A stretch of DNA of 44,777 nt from Micavibrio sp. UBA6139 (GTDB lineage: Bacteria; Pseudomonadota; Alphaproteobacteria; Micavibrionales; Micavibrionaceae). The stretch spans positions 1 to 44,777 of the forward strand of contig DIVF01000039.1 of the NCBI GenBank assembly GCA_002423285.1, written 5' to 3'. Under the pieces are notes generated by a model, which saw nothing but the letters and a program-made list of their open reading frames with translations, did no database searches and was not told where the DNA came from. Position numbers and translations under genes: made by a program. Shown one piece after another: positions 8,157-16,160 of the stretch; position 1 is the first letter of the stretch, and every line of letters begins with the position of its first letter.

Positions 8157-8636
8157 TTAGGCGTCAGCCAGTTCCGGATTGGCTGGTTCGCGTTTCGCAC
8201 CCAGAATGCTGTCCGGCAGACCGAGGTCTTCGCCGTCTTGCTTCTGTGCCTTGGCAGGACGTTGTTGTTCCTGTGGGCGTGGTTCGTGCATACGTGGTTG
8301 TGGTTCAGACGCACGGTCATAAGAATCTGAAGGCTGGTTTGCCTCAACGCGCGGTGTTTGAACACCCCATTCGTTGATCACGCGCTGATAATGTTCAGCG
8401 TGTTGCAGATAGCTTTCTGCCAGAACGGAATCGCCGCAGGAAGCAGCATCCTTGGCCAGAGCCATGTATTTTTCCTGAATTTGGTAAGCCGTACCGCGAA
8501 TGCGTACTTCAGGTCCGTTACTGTCGAACACCTGCGCCCGGTTTGGTCCGCCACCACCTTGTGGGCGATGTCCGCCACCGCCGCCACCACTATGTGGACG
8601 ATTGCGGGATCTTCTATTGGATGTTCCGTGTCTCAT
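8157..8636 (-). CDS. DUF4167 domain protein
   Basis: A 159-residue soluble protein. The N-terminus is Arg/Gly/Pro-rich (RRSRNRP, then a poly-Gly run), typical of a nucleic-acid-interacting tail. The conserved DUF4167 core spans about 30-90 and reads as VFDSNGPEVRIRG, then YQIQEKYMALAKDAASCGD and AESYLQHAEHYQRV. The C-terminus is charged and low in complexity. DUF4167 proteins are found almost only in Alphaproteobacteria, usually directly downstream of prmC as here; an RNA- or ribosome-related role is suggested by the context but unproven. Confidence 0.92.
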   Translation of the reverse strand: MRHGTSNRRSRNRPHSGGGGGGHRPQGGGGPNRAQVFDSNGPEVRIRGTAYQIQEKYMALAKDAASCGDSVLAESYLQHAEHYQRVINEWGVQTPRVEANQPSDSYDRASEPQPRMHEPRPQEQQRPAKAQKQDGEDLGLPDSILGAKREPANPELADA

Positions 8637-8816
8637 TTTTTACCTGTTATCTAACGCTTTAAATCTTTGCGCGTACACTTCACCGGATCCACAGTACATG
8701 GCCATAAGCCATGGGTGTCCGACACAGGCTGTTCGCTGTTCCTGTATCAGTTCCGTCAATCCAAGCCGTCTTGTTTTTGTGATTAATGTAAGTGTAACGG
8801 CAAGGGCTGAATCCGA

Positions 8817-9686
8817 TCAAGAGTCCGGCGCAATAGTTTTTTTACTTATCCCCACCCGACATTCCACAACCCGCGGATTTCCGCCTGAATCGGGGATGAC
8901 AGCCACCGGAGTCGCGCCAGATTCTTCAACGAGTCGGGGAACGCTTTCCCCTTGGTCAAAACCGATCTCGAAAAGGGCAATTCCATCCGGCGAAAGCAGC
9001 GTTTTCATTTCCGTAAGGATGGAACGGTAAGCATCCAACCCGTCATTCCCACCATCCAAGGCCAGAATCGGGTCGTAATTCCGGACATTTACGTCCAGAT
9101 TCGGGACAACATCTCGGACGATATAGGGGGGATTCGACACAATCAGGTCAAAAAGCCCCTCAATACCTCCGGCCCAGCTGGTTTGGACAAAGGTTGCGCG
9201 GTCTGCCACGTGATTTATTTGGGCATTTTCCCGCGCCGTTTCAAGGGCCCCGGCGGAAAGGTCGGTGGCAACCCCGGTTGCGCCCGGCCATTCATGTAAC
9301 AGGGAGATCAAAATGCACCCGGTTCCGGTGCCAATATCCAAAATCCGCTTTGGTGGATGGCCCTCAAACCGGTTCAGGGCGGTTTCAATCAGGGTTTCCG
9401 TGTCTGGGCGTGGGTCGAGCGTATCGGGCGACAGCTTAAAATTCAGCCCCCAGAACTCCCGGAACCCCAAAACGCGGCTCAATGGCTCCCCTGCTTCACG
9501 GCGAACCAGCATGGCCTCAAGGGCCGCACCTTGCGCCGGGGTGGCTGGAATCTCATCCCCGGCCAGAATGGCGCCGTCACTGGCCCCCAGCACATCGCGC
9601 AGCAATACACGGCTTTCCAGCCCCGGATCATCAACCCCGGCAGCCTTTAGCCTGTTGCGTATGTCATGGTAAAGCGTTGTTGTCAT
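8817..9686 (-). CDS. prmC: peptide chain release factor N5-glutamine methyltransferase
   Basis: A 289-residue SAM-dependent enzyme that methylates the Gln of the GGQ motif in release factors RF1 and RF2. An N-terminal helical substrate-recognition domain (1-85) is followed by the Rossmann methyltransferase domain with SAM motif DIGTGTG at 117-123 and the diagnostic NPPY at 185-188. Its usual partner prfA is normally directly upstream; here prfA lies about 1.9 kb away because three plus-strand genes sit between them. The 180 bases between this gene and DUF4167 contain only a small ATGGC/GCCAT hairpin near 8698-8716. Confidence 0.96.
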   Translation of the reverse strand: MTTTLYHDIRNRLKAAGVDDPGLESRVLLRDVLGASDGAILAGDEIPATPAQGAALEAMLVRREAGEPLSRVLGFREFWGLNFKLSPDTLDPRPDTETLIETALNRFEGHPPKRILDIGTGTGCILISLLHEWPGATGVATDLSAGALETARENAQINHVADRATFVQTSWAGGIEGLFDLIVSNPPYIVRDVVPNLDVNVRNYDPILALDGGNDGLDAYRSILTEMKTLLSPDGIALFEIGFDQGESVPRLVEESGATPVAVIPDSGGNPRVVECRVGISKKTIAPDS

Positions 9687-9800
9687 GGGCCACCTTGTCG
9701 CATAAGACCACCCCGATCAGCCAGCATTTTCAGATCCGCCCCTTACAGTTTTTATTGCAATTCAGATGGGAGAGGCATATGGTCTGGCCACAATATGAAA

Positions 9801-9806
9801 AAGGAG
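9801..9806 (+). promoter_or_regulatory. Shine-Dalgarno fixing the start of the first paralog
   Basis: AAGGAG at 9801-9806, within an A-rich AAAAAGGAG, stands six bases before ATG 9813. This selects 9813 rather than the upstream in-frame codons at 9666 and 9795. Confidence 0.75.
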
Positions 9807-9812
9807 TTGCTC

Positions 9813-10334
9813 ATGCCACTAGACCCCAATTACAAAGTTGTATCCGTTAACGATCATCATAATTATGGTGCCAATCTGAAGCAGTTCCGCTCCGTCAACG
9901 TTGAAAGCATCCCAACGTCAGTCCGTGAGCCGATTATCCGCAATACCCTGTTTACGATGGAAAATCCGAAGGTCGGCGATGAACTCGTCATTTTGAAGGA
10001 TGAGCTGACCGCTGTGCTGGGCCAAATGACCATGTTCATCTATCGCCCTGAATCCGCGCTCAGCCCCTTCTTCAACGTCGTCGCCCGGATACAAAACGAA
10101 GGCGTCGGTCTACCAGAGGACATTACCTATCTGGTCGAACGCAATGCCAAAAAAGGATATGCACCTGTTCAGGCAAAAGTTTTAAGCGCCATGGAGTTCA
10201 ACAAGGGCGACCAAATGCAGGTCAGCATGGTGAACCTTTATACAACAACACGCGGCGGTGAAAAACTGTACCGCTTCCAGGATAAAGAATACCAAAACCG
10301 TTTGTGGGACACGATTAAACAGCTTGGTCGCTAA
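9813..10334 (+). CDS. unknown protein, paralog A of a three-gene tandem family
   Basis: A 173-residue soluble protein with no signal peptide or membrane segment; I do not recognise the family. It shares a layout with the next two genes: a first strand-rich module ending in Gly-Asp (GD at 55-56), a YRPE motif (77-80), a GYAP motif (115-118), a second module with AKVLSAMEFNKGD (GD at 132-133) and a C-terminal YQNRLWD motif (160-166) ending in Arg. The two GD modules resemble each other, suggesting an internal duplication. The gene starts a plus-strand cluster set between the minus-strand genes prfA and prmC, 11 bases before paralog B. Confidence 0.85.
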   Translation: MPLDPNYKVVSVNDHHNYGANLKQFRSVNVESIPTSVREPIIRNTLFTMENPKVGDELVILKDELTAVLGQMTMFIYRPESALSPFFNVVARIQNEGVGLPEDITYLVERNAKKGYAPVQAKVLSAMEFNKGDQMQVSMVNLYTTTRGGEKLYRFQDKEYQNRLWDTIKQLGR

Positions 10335-10345
10335 GATTTAAAACG

Positions 10346-10897
10346 ATGAAAGACGTCTGCTATAAAATCATTGCACGCGATCCATCGACCCCGGCGGGGT
10401 ATGATGGATGTGCGCTGTTTCTGGCCCGCGACATGAAGAACTCAACCCGCGACAGAAACTTTGATTCTTATCTTTTAACACGCGAAGCCTTGAACAAGGG
10501 CGATGAAGTCGAAGTTGAATGCGGCGTTGAATTCCTGCCCGTTGATAGCAAATTGATGCCAGAAACACGGCACGGTTTAAAGGTGTTCCTGTACCGCCCT
10601 GAAAAATGCATGGACTCCAATGTCGTTATCAAAAGCGAAGAAGCATCGCATCAATATTCAACCCTGGAAGGTTACCGCCTGTTTAACGCGGAACGCAACA
10701 GCAGCGGCGGGTATGCCCCGACATTGATGAAAGTGTTTTCGCAAGTCGCTTATAAGAAGAACGAAACGATCCCTGCCAGTGAATTGATTACCACCTATGG
10801 CAATCCGCGCTATGGCAGCCGCCACCCCTATTACGTTCACGACCAGAAAATGTATCAAAACAGAATCTGGGACAGCATCAGGGCCTTTTGCCGATAA
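10346..10897 (+). CDS. unknown protein, paralog B of a three-gene tandem family
   Basis: A 183-residue soluble protein, paralogous to its neighbours on both sides. Shared landmarks: SYLLTREALNKGDEVEVEC (GD at 52-53), FLYRPE (YRPE at 83-86), GGYAPTLMKVFSQVAYKKNE (GYAP at 122-125; the Gly-Asp of the second module is replaced by Asn-Glu) and a C-terminal KMYQNRIWDSIRAFCR (YQNRIWD at 170-176). It has more Cys (five) than its relatives. No catalytic motif is evident. The short gaps (11 bases before, 28 after) indicate one transcript. Function unknown. Confidence 0.85.
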   Translation: MKDVCYKIIARDPSTPAGYDGCALFLARDMKNSTRDRNFDSYLLTREALNKGDEVEVECGVEFLPVDSKLMPETRHGLKVFLYRPEKCMDSNVVIKSEEASHQYSTLEGYRLFNAERNSSGGYAPTLMKVFSQVAYKKNETIPASELITTYGNPRYGSRHPYYVHDQKMYQNRIWDSIRAFCR

Positions 10898-10925
10898 CCC
10901 GTTTCATCATGATGGAGTAGCCGAT

Positions 10926-11540
10926 ATGACCGATGCCAATAACAGAACAATGAAAATTCTCGGCTCGGAAAAGGATCATGGCATCGCCGGATATGAAGAT
11001 TACTATTTGTATAAAATGGTTGTCGTTGACGGGTATGATTTTGGTGAAGGTCAGGGTTACATCCTGACACAGGAAAACCTGAATATCGGCGATGTCGTGG
11101 ATGCCAAAAAATGCAATGAATTGATGGCCCCGGAAACAGGCGGCAAAGCCCCTTACGCCCATAAAAACATGCCTTTGCGCGCGTACCGCCCGGAATACCG
11201 TGTGGCCAACCATTACACCGTGGCAAAAGAGCTTTCGCGTCAAGACTGGCCCAAAGACCTGCCAATGATCAGTTTTGAATTCATGACGCAGCAATCCCAA
11301 TTCCGCCTGTTTGAAATCACCCGCAAGGCCGATCTGGGCTATAAGCCTGATGTGAAGCTGGCATTTTCAAAGGTGGCCTTTGATATTGGCGATCATATCC
11401 GCGCGGAAGAAATAAAATCGGCAAAGCCGTTTTCATACCCCGATCATCAATATGATGAAATTCCAAAACTGAATATTCATGATGAAGCGATGTATCATAA
11501 GAATTTGTGGTCATCCTTGCAGACGTCACTGCGCCGTTAA
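10926..11540 (+). CDS. unknown protein, paralog C of a three-gene tandem family
   Basis: A 204-residue soluble protein, the longest and most diverged of the three. Landmarks: GYILTQENLNIGDVVDAKK (GD at 55-56), RAYRPE (YRPE at 87-90), LGYKPDVKLAFSKVAFDIGDHI (GYKP at 138-141, GD at 155-156) and a weaker C-terminal MYHKNLWSSLQ. The frame is open back to 10797 inside paralog B, but ATG 10926, preceded by ATGGAGTAG at a suitable distance, is the sensible start. It ends three bases from the convergent stop of prfA, leaving no room for a terminator. Confidence 0.83.
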   Translation: MTDANNRTMKILGSEKDHGIAGYEDYYLYKMVVVDGYDFGEGQGYILTQENLNIGDVVDAKKCNELMAPETGGKAPYAHKNMPLRAYRPEYRVANHYTVAKELSRQDWPKDLPMISFEFMTQQSQFRLFEITRKADLGYKPDVKLAFSKVAFDIGDHIRAEEIKSAKPFSYPDHQYDEIPKLNIHDEAMYHKNLWSSLQTSLRR

Positions 11541-11543
11541 GGC

Positions 11544-12605
11544 CTAACCTTCCAGTTCAGCCAGTCTTGCGGCCTGATCATCGGCGATCAGAGCCTCAAT
11601 AAATTCGCCCAGCGCCTGACCGCTCACAACGCTGTCCAGATTATAGACCGTCATATTGATGCGGTGGTCCGTCACACGCCCTTGCGGATAGTTATAGGTG
11701 CGAATGCGTTCAGACCGGTCGCCGGACCCGACTTGGGATTTCCGGTTGGCGCTGCGTTCTTCTTGTTGCTTGCGCCATTGCTCTTCATACAGCTTGGAGC
11801 GCAGATACGTCATCGCCTTGGCGCGGTTTTTGTGTTGGGAGCGTTCTTCTTGAACCTCAACCACTACACCCGTTGGAATGTGGGTCAGGCGCACAGCGGA
11901 ATCGGTGGTGTTAACGTGCTGACCACCGGCCCCCTGTGACCGGAACGTATCCAGTTTAATATCTTCAGGGCGGATTTCGATATCGACTTCTTCGGCCTCT
12001 GGCAAAACGGCGACTGTCGCGGCGGAGGTGTGAATGCGCCCTTGTGTTTCTGTCTTAGGAACACGCTGAACACGGTGCGCGCCGGATTCAAATTTCAGAT
12101 GAGAGAAGACATCGGTGCCATGAACCTCAACCGAGACCTGACGGAACCCGCCCAGAGCATTTTCGCTGGCTTCCAACAGGGTAAAGCTCCACCCGCGAAT
12201 GGCGGCGTAGCCCTTATACATCGCGAACAGATCTGCCGCGAACAACGCAGCTTCATCGCCACCCGTCCCGGCGCGAATTTCTAAAATCGCGTTCCGCGCA
12301 TCGGCGTCATCTTTTGGAATGAGGGCCAGTTTCAATTGATGTTCGAGTGCTGGGATTTTTTCCTTCAACTCGTAAAATTCCGTCGTGGCCATTTCCTTCA
12401 TTTCCGGATCGGTCATCATGACTTCCAGATCGACCATATCGTTTACAGCCTTTTCATAGCTGTCATAGGATTCAACGATCGGGGTCAGTTCCGCGTATTC
12501 ACGCGATAATTTGGCAAAGCCGTCCCCGCTCAAGCCGCCTGCAGACATCAGGACGGCCAGTTCTTCGTGGCGAGATTTCAAAACTTTTAATTTTTCCAAT
12601 AACAT
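11544..12605 (-). CDS. prfA: peptide chain release factor 1
   Basis: A 353-residue class I release factor that recognises UAA and UAG and triggers peptidyl-tRNA hydrolysis. The catalytic GGQ is at 227-229 within GAGGQHVNTTDSAVR. The codon-recognition PxT tripeptide region reads RVPKTETQGR (183-185), and the absence of an SPF motif assigns it to RF1 rather than RF2. Length is normal. It lies 54 bases downstream of ispG on the same strand and would be expected just upstream of prmC, which methylates it; the paralog cluster separates them here. Confidence 0.97.
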   Translation of the reverse strand: MLLEKLKVLKSRHEELAVLMSAGGLSGDGFAKLSREYAELTPIVESYDSYEKAVNDMVDLEVMMTDPEMKEMATTEFYELKEKIPALEHQLKLALIPKDDADARNAILEIRAGTGGDEAALFAADLFAMYKGYAAIRGWSFTLLEASENALGGFRQVSVEVHGTDVFSHLKFESGAHRVQRVPKTETQGRIHTSAATVAVLPEAEEVDIEIRPEDIKLDTFRSQGAGGQHVNTTDSAVRLTHIPTGVVVEVQEERSQHKNRAKAMTYLRSKLYEEQWRKQQEERSANRKSQVGSGDRSERIRTYNYPQGRVTDHRINMTVYNLDSVVSGQALGEFIEALIADDQAARLAELEG

Positions 12606-12659
12606 GGTGGCATTTCTATACGAGATTTCACCCCCTGTTAAGAGGGTAAAGGGCGGAAT

Positions 12660-13790
12660 TTAAGCCACTTTTTTGGCGGATTCGATCTCGGCGGCTTTGT
12701 CTTCGACCATTTTGACCAGATGATCGACGATTGTTTCATCGCCTTCGCGCAAGCGGTGGGCGGTTTTGCCGCCGACATAGACCTGGTGTACGCCCTTGCC
12801 GCCACCGGTAAAACCGATATCGGTCATCAGGGCTTCGCCGGGGCCGTTGACCACACACCCAATGACGGAGATGGTCATCGGCGTGGTGATATGGGCCAGA
12901 CGATTTTCAATCGTCTCAACCGTTTTAATCACATCGAATTGCTGACGGGCGCAAGACGGGCAGGCAATGACGTTCACACCACGGTGGCGCAGACCCAGTG
13001 ATTTCAGCATTTCAAAGCCGACTTTAACCTCCTCAACCGGATCGGCGGAAAGCGATACACGGATCGTATCGCCAATCCCCGCCCATAACAGATTGCCCAT
13101 GCCGATGGAGGACTTGACTGTGCCGGTGCGAAGACCACCGGCCTCAGTAATCCCCAAATGAATGGGACAATCGCATTGATCGGCCAGCATTTGATAGGCA
13201 GAAACAGCCATGAAGACATCAGACGCCTTGCAGGAAATTTTGAAATTGTGGAAATCGTGATCCTGCAAAATCTTGATATGGCGCAGGCCTGATTCAACCA
13301 TCGCATCCGGGCAGGGCTCGCCGTATTTTTCTAACAATTCACGTTCCAGTGACCCGGCATTGACGCCAATACGGATGGAACAATTGTAATCCTTCGCAGC
13401 CTTAATCACATCGCGCACACGTTCATCGGACCCGATATTTCCGGGGTTGATGCGCAGGCAAGCGGCACCATTCTGCGCTGCTTCGATACCGCGCTTATAA
13501 TGGAAGTGAATATCGGCCACGATCGGCACGTTAACTTGCTTCGTAATTTCTTTGAGCGCCAAGGATGATTCAACATCCGGGCAGGACACACGGACGATAT
13601 CAACGCCGGCGGCTTCGCACGCCTTGATCTGTGCCACCGTGGCGGCAACATCATGGGTCAGCGTATTGGTCATGGTTTGCACGGTGATCGGTGCATCCCC
13701 ACCCACAGGCACAGCCCCCACCATGATCTGGCGGGATTTACGGCGTTCAATGTGCCGCCATGGGCGGATATGGGTGTGATCGGTGCTCAT
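12660..13790 (-). CDS. ispG: 4-hydroxy-3-methylbut-2-en-1-yl diphosphate synthase
   Basis: A 376-residue [4Fe-4S] enzyme of the non-mevalonate (MEP) isoprenoid pathway that converts MEcPP to HMBPP. The N-terminal TIM-barrel part starts with the RKSRQIMVGAVPVGGDAPITVQTM block. The C-terminal cluster domain carries Cys277 and Cys280 (CPSC), Cys312 and Glu319 (GCVVNGPGEA), the complete ligand set. Length fits the bacterial form. It is followed by prfA and would normally follow the RodZ gene; here a plus-strand gene intervenes. Confidence 0.97.
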   Translation of the reverse strand: MSTDHTHIRPWRHIERRKSRQIMVGAVPVGGDAPITVQTMTNTLTHDVAATVAQIKACEAAGVDIVRVSCPDVESSLALKEITKQVNVPIVADIHFHYKRGIEAAQNGAACLRINPGNIGSDERVRDVIKAAKDYNCSIRIGVNAGSLERELLEKYGEPCPDAMVESGLRHIKILQDHDFHNFKISCKASDVFMAVSAYQMLADQCDCPIHLGITEAGGLRTGTVKSSIGMGNLLWAGIGDTIRVSLSADPVEEVKVGFEMLKSLGLRHRGVNVIACPSCARQQFDVIKTVETIENRLAHITTPMTISVIGCVVNGPGEALMTDIGFTGGGKGVHQVYVGGKTAHRLREGDETIVDHLVKMVEDKAAEIESAKKVA

Positions 13791-13853
13791 GGGTTGGTTT
13801 TAACCCCGGCAGGGGCAGAAATCCAACAGAAAGCACGGAAAATCATGAGATTC

Positions 13854-13889
13854 TTGCCTTAAAACCCTTTTTATATTATACATAATATA
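13854..13889 (+). promoter_or_regulatory. promoter and palindromic operator candidate for the HEHAH gene
   Basis: TTGCCT (13854-13859) and TATACA (13877-13882) are 17 bp apart, a good sigma-70-type pair 24 bases before the ATG. The -10 box lies inside a perfect AT-only inverted repeat, TATATTAT at 13872-13879 and ATAATATA at 13882-13889, which could bind a dimeric regulator. A GGGG run at 13896-13899 is the likely ribosome-binding site. Confidence 0.5.
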
Positions 13890-13905
13890 GTTTACGGGGT
13901 AAGCC

Positions 13906-14928
13906 ATGTTACACGTCACCAAAAGAGCCGCCAGCGAAGCCGCTTCCAAGGCCATTTTAGAAGCCAGCTATCAGGTGCAAAGCCCCTTTGGTGTGCCAAT
14001 TTTGCTGGTTGATCCGGATAAGTACACCCGCAAATCATTCATGGGCATTCCCCTGCCCCGTCTGGGTTTGAAAAACCGCATTCATACGGAACTGAAAAAT
14101 GTTCTGGCGCAATGTACCACCCCCACCACCGCTCCATCGAATGCGGTTAAGCTTATTGATGATCGTGGCTATTTCAATTACACACCGGAAATTTTGGAAC
14201 GAAAAATTATCTCAATCCTCAAGGAATGTGAGATTGATCCGTCAGAAGCCGTGGCCTTTGCACTGCCCAATGAAGCTCCCCGCGTATCGGTGACCATGGT
14301 TCGTAACGCGAAGGATGTCGCAAACCAAACAGTGAAGAATGTTTTGGGCGCAAACAAGAACAAGACGATCGATTATCCCGGCGATGACGCGCAATACAAC
14401 TTTATCGCGCTGTGGCATGAGCACGCGCATAGTGTTTCCGGCACAAACGAAGCTGGTGCCGAGAAAATCGCTGCCCTGATGAGTCGTTATGCGTTTGAAG
14501 ATTGCACCTTCTTAAGTGTGCAAGCCGATATGCGCGCCGTTCACAGCATCATTCGTTACAACGATGAAAATATCCTCAATACTTATGGCTGGCCCTGTGT
14601 TGAGGTTATTGATGATGCGCTGGCGTTGGAAACACCGCCAACCTGGGAAGAAATCAAGAAACTGGGCGAAACATCCTATGACACGCCGCATCGCGCGCGA
14701 CTTGAAGCGATGAACACGGTTGGCACGGTATTCAATAAAAAATCAGCCCTGCCGTTTATGTTCCGAGATTTGAAGGCCATGGCCGATACTGCCGAGGAAT
14801 GCCTGAAGGAACAATCCCTGACCACGCAAGAAGAAATCATGATTGCGGAGCGTTTCGCGCTGGCGGCAAGACGCCTGTCGATTGGCAAGGCCGCCTATCA
14901 AAAGACAGACCCCACCCCGTCACTATAA
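13906..14928 (+). CDS. unknown protein with HExxH motif, putative metallopeptidase
   Basis: A 340-residue protein whose family I do not recognise. Residues 171-175 read HEHAH, the HExxH zinc-peptidase signature, in a helix-like context (FIALWHEHAHSV), and are followed by NEAGAEKIAALM at 181-192, which offers Glu182 or Glu186 as third metal ligand. The rest is predicted soluble and mixed helix and strand; no signal peptide is evident. The gene is alone on the plus strand between the minus-strand genes ispG and rodZ, has its own promoter candidate, and stops six bases from the convergent rodZ stop. Peptidase activity is an inference from the motif only. Confidence 0.8.
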   Translation: MLHVTKRAASEAASKAILEASYQVQSPFGVPILLVDPDKYTRKSFMGIPLPRLGLKNRIHTELKNVLAQCTTPTTAPSNAVKLIDDRGYFNYTPEILERKIISILKECEIDPSEAVAFALPNEAPRVSVTMVRNAKDVANQTVKNVLGANKNKTIDYPGDDAQYNFIALWHEHAHSVSGTNEAGAEKIAALMSRYAFEDCTFLSVQADMRAVHSIIRYNDENILNTYGWPCVEVIDDALALETPPTWEEIKKLGETSYDTPHRARLEAMNTVGTVFNKKSALPFMFRDLKAMADTAEECLKEQSLTTQEEIMIAERFALAARRLSIGKAAYQKTDPTPSL

Positions 14929-14934
14929 AATGAT

Positions 14935-16068
14935 TTAGTTTGCTGTTGTCGGCTCAGCCGCAGGTGTTTCCGCAGCCGGGGCCGGTGTAGCGGCAACCGC
15001 AGCCGCTGTGCCCGCTGGCAATGGCGGATACTTTTCCAGCATTGGCGCACCGTCCAGAACGATCCCACGCAGAATGTCACCCACCGCACCCAGTGGACGC
15101 AGCACCTGACCATTCACGGAAAATTCCAAACCGCCCGCATTGCCGGTATCAAGGCGCAGGCCATAATTTTCTTCCGGCACGACAAAGGATTCACCCGGCT
15201 TAATGATGCGGGACAAAATCGCCTTGTTCTGCTTATCGCGAACCTCAACCCAGGCACGTTGTTTTACGTTGATGACGATTTCACGCGCAGGTGGAACAAC
15301 CGCCGCTGGAACGGCCGGTGTTGTGGCCTCCGCAGCAACGGCCGCATCCGTTCCCGCCGCCGCCACAGCAGCGACAGCCGCCGCATTAGCGTCCGTGGTG
15401 GCAGCAGCATCAGTTGTTACAGCCGGTGGGATAACCCCATCAACCGCCGATGGCGCAGTCGCTGCCGGTTGCGGCGGTGTTGCGCCCGCAGGCAATGACA
15501 TATCTTCAAGCACTGTGCCATCAGCCGCAACAACCACAGCCGGAGCCGCCGCAGGTTTCGCCGCATCGCCTGTGCCCATAACATCGGCCACGCGCATATC
15601 GGATGGAACATTTGGAATTTCTGCAATCGCATCGGGTTCACGACCACCGGATGCGCTGATCACCATCCACATGCCAATCACCAGCACAAGCACGGCCAGC
15701 GATACGAGGATCAGGGAAATATTCGGTGCCTTACTTTCAGACGCAGCGACAGGAAAATGAAGTTCCGGTTTTTGAGATTTACTGCCCGATTGCTGTTTAA
15801 ACAGCTGGATCATCTTTTCCCCGTCCAGACCCAGATATTCGGAATAGGTCCGCACATAACCAATCGCGTAAACGCGGCCCGGCAGTTGATCGATGTCGCC
15901 CTTCTCAATGGCTTCCAGTTGCGTGACGCGGATCCGCATGAAATTCGCCACATCTTCGATGGATTGATTGTAGTGAACCCGGGTGCGGCGCAGTATCTCC
16001 CCCACCGGCAAATCGGTGTGGTATTCGGGAGGATTTGTGCCTTGATCTGAGTTTTGAGAAGTTGTCAT
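14935..16068 (-). CDS. rodZ: RodZ-like helix-turn-helix membrane protein
   Basis: A 377-residue bitopic inner-membrane protein. The cytoplasmic N-terminus (about 22-95) is a Cro/CI-type HTH domain that in RodZ binds MreB (GEILRRTRVHYNQSIEDVANFMRI, then LPGRVYAIGYVRTYSEYLGL). One membrane helix spans about 117-139. A long Ala/Val/Pro/Thr-rich periplasmic linker (about 145-265) leads to a C-terminal DUF4115 beta domain (INVKQRAWVEVRDKQNKAIL onward). RodZ links the MreB cytoskeleton to wall synthesis and rod shape. Its position near ispG fits the usual alphaproteobacterial order. Confidence 0.9.
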   Translation of the reverse strand: MTTSQNSDQGTNPPEYHTDLPVGEILRRTRVHYNQSIEDVANFMRIRVTQLEAIEKGDIDQLPGRVYAIGYVRTYSEYLGLDGEKMIQLFKQQSGSKSQKPELHFPVAASESKAPNISLILVSLAVLVLVIGMWMVISASGGREPDAIAEIPNVPSDMRVADVMGTGDAAKPAAAPAVVVAADGTVLEDMSLPAGATPPQPAATAPSAVDGVIPPAVTTDAAATTDANAAAVAAVAAAGTDAAVAAEATTPAVPAAVVPPAREIVINVKQRAWVEVRDKQNKAILSRIIKPGESFVVPEENYGLRLDTGNAGGLEFSVNGQVLRPLGAVGDILRGIVLDGAPMLEKYPPLPAGTAAAVAATPAPAAETPAAEPTTAN

Positions 16069-16112
16069 GGAACCCGTTGTTTCGTCTGTATTAAATCAAA
16101 TTCTAATAGACC

Positions 16113-16145
16113 GAAAAAACGCCCCTTAATAAAGGGGAATTTTTT
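16113..16145. terminator. bidirectional terminator between lysC and rodZ
   Basis: CCCCTT (16122-16127), a 4-base loop and AAGGGG (16132-16137) form a 6-bp stem. Flanking A6 and T6 tracts give a U-run on either strand. It lies just downstream of lysC on the minus strand, and upstream of rodZ, so the two genes are probably transcribed separately. Confidence 0.65.
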
Positions 16146-16160
16146 CAGCCCTTAACATAA

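Noticed and set aside
12050..12070. RF1 codon-recognition tripeptide PKT instead of PAT/PVT
   Set aside because: The PxT frame is intact and the middle residue varies among RF1 proteins, so altered codon use is not implied.
15203..15760. Plus-strand open frame rich in Ala, Thr and Ser opposite rodZ
   Set aside because: It mirrors the low-complexity Ala/Val/Pro linker of RodZ; repeats of GCN/NGC codons keep the opposite strand open.
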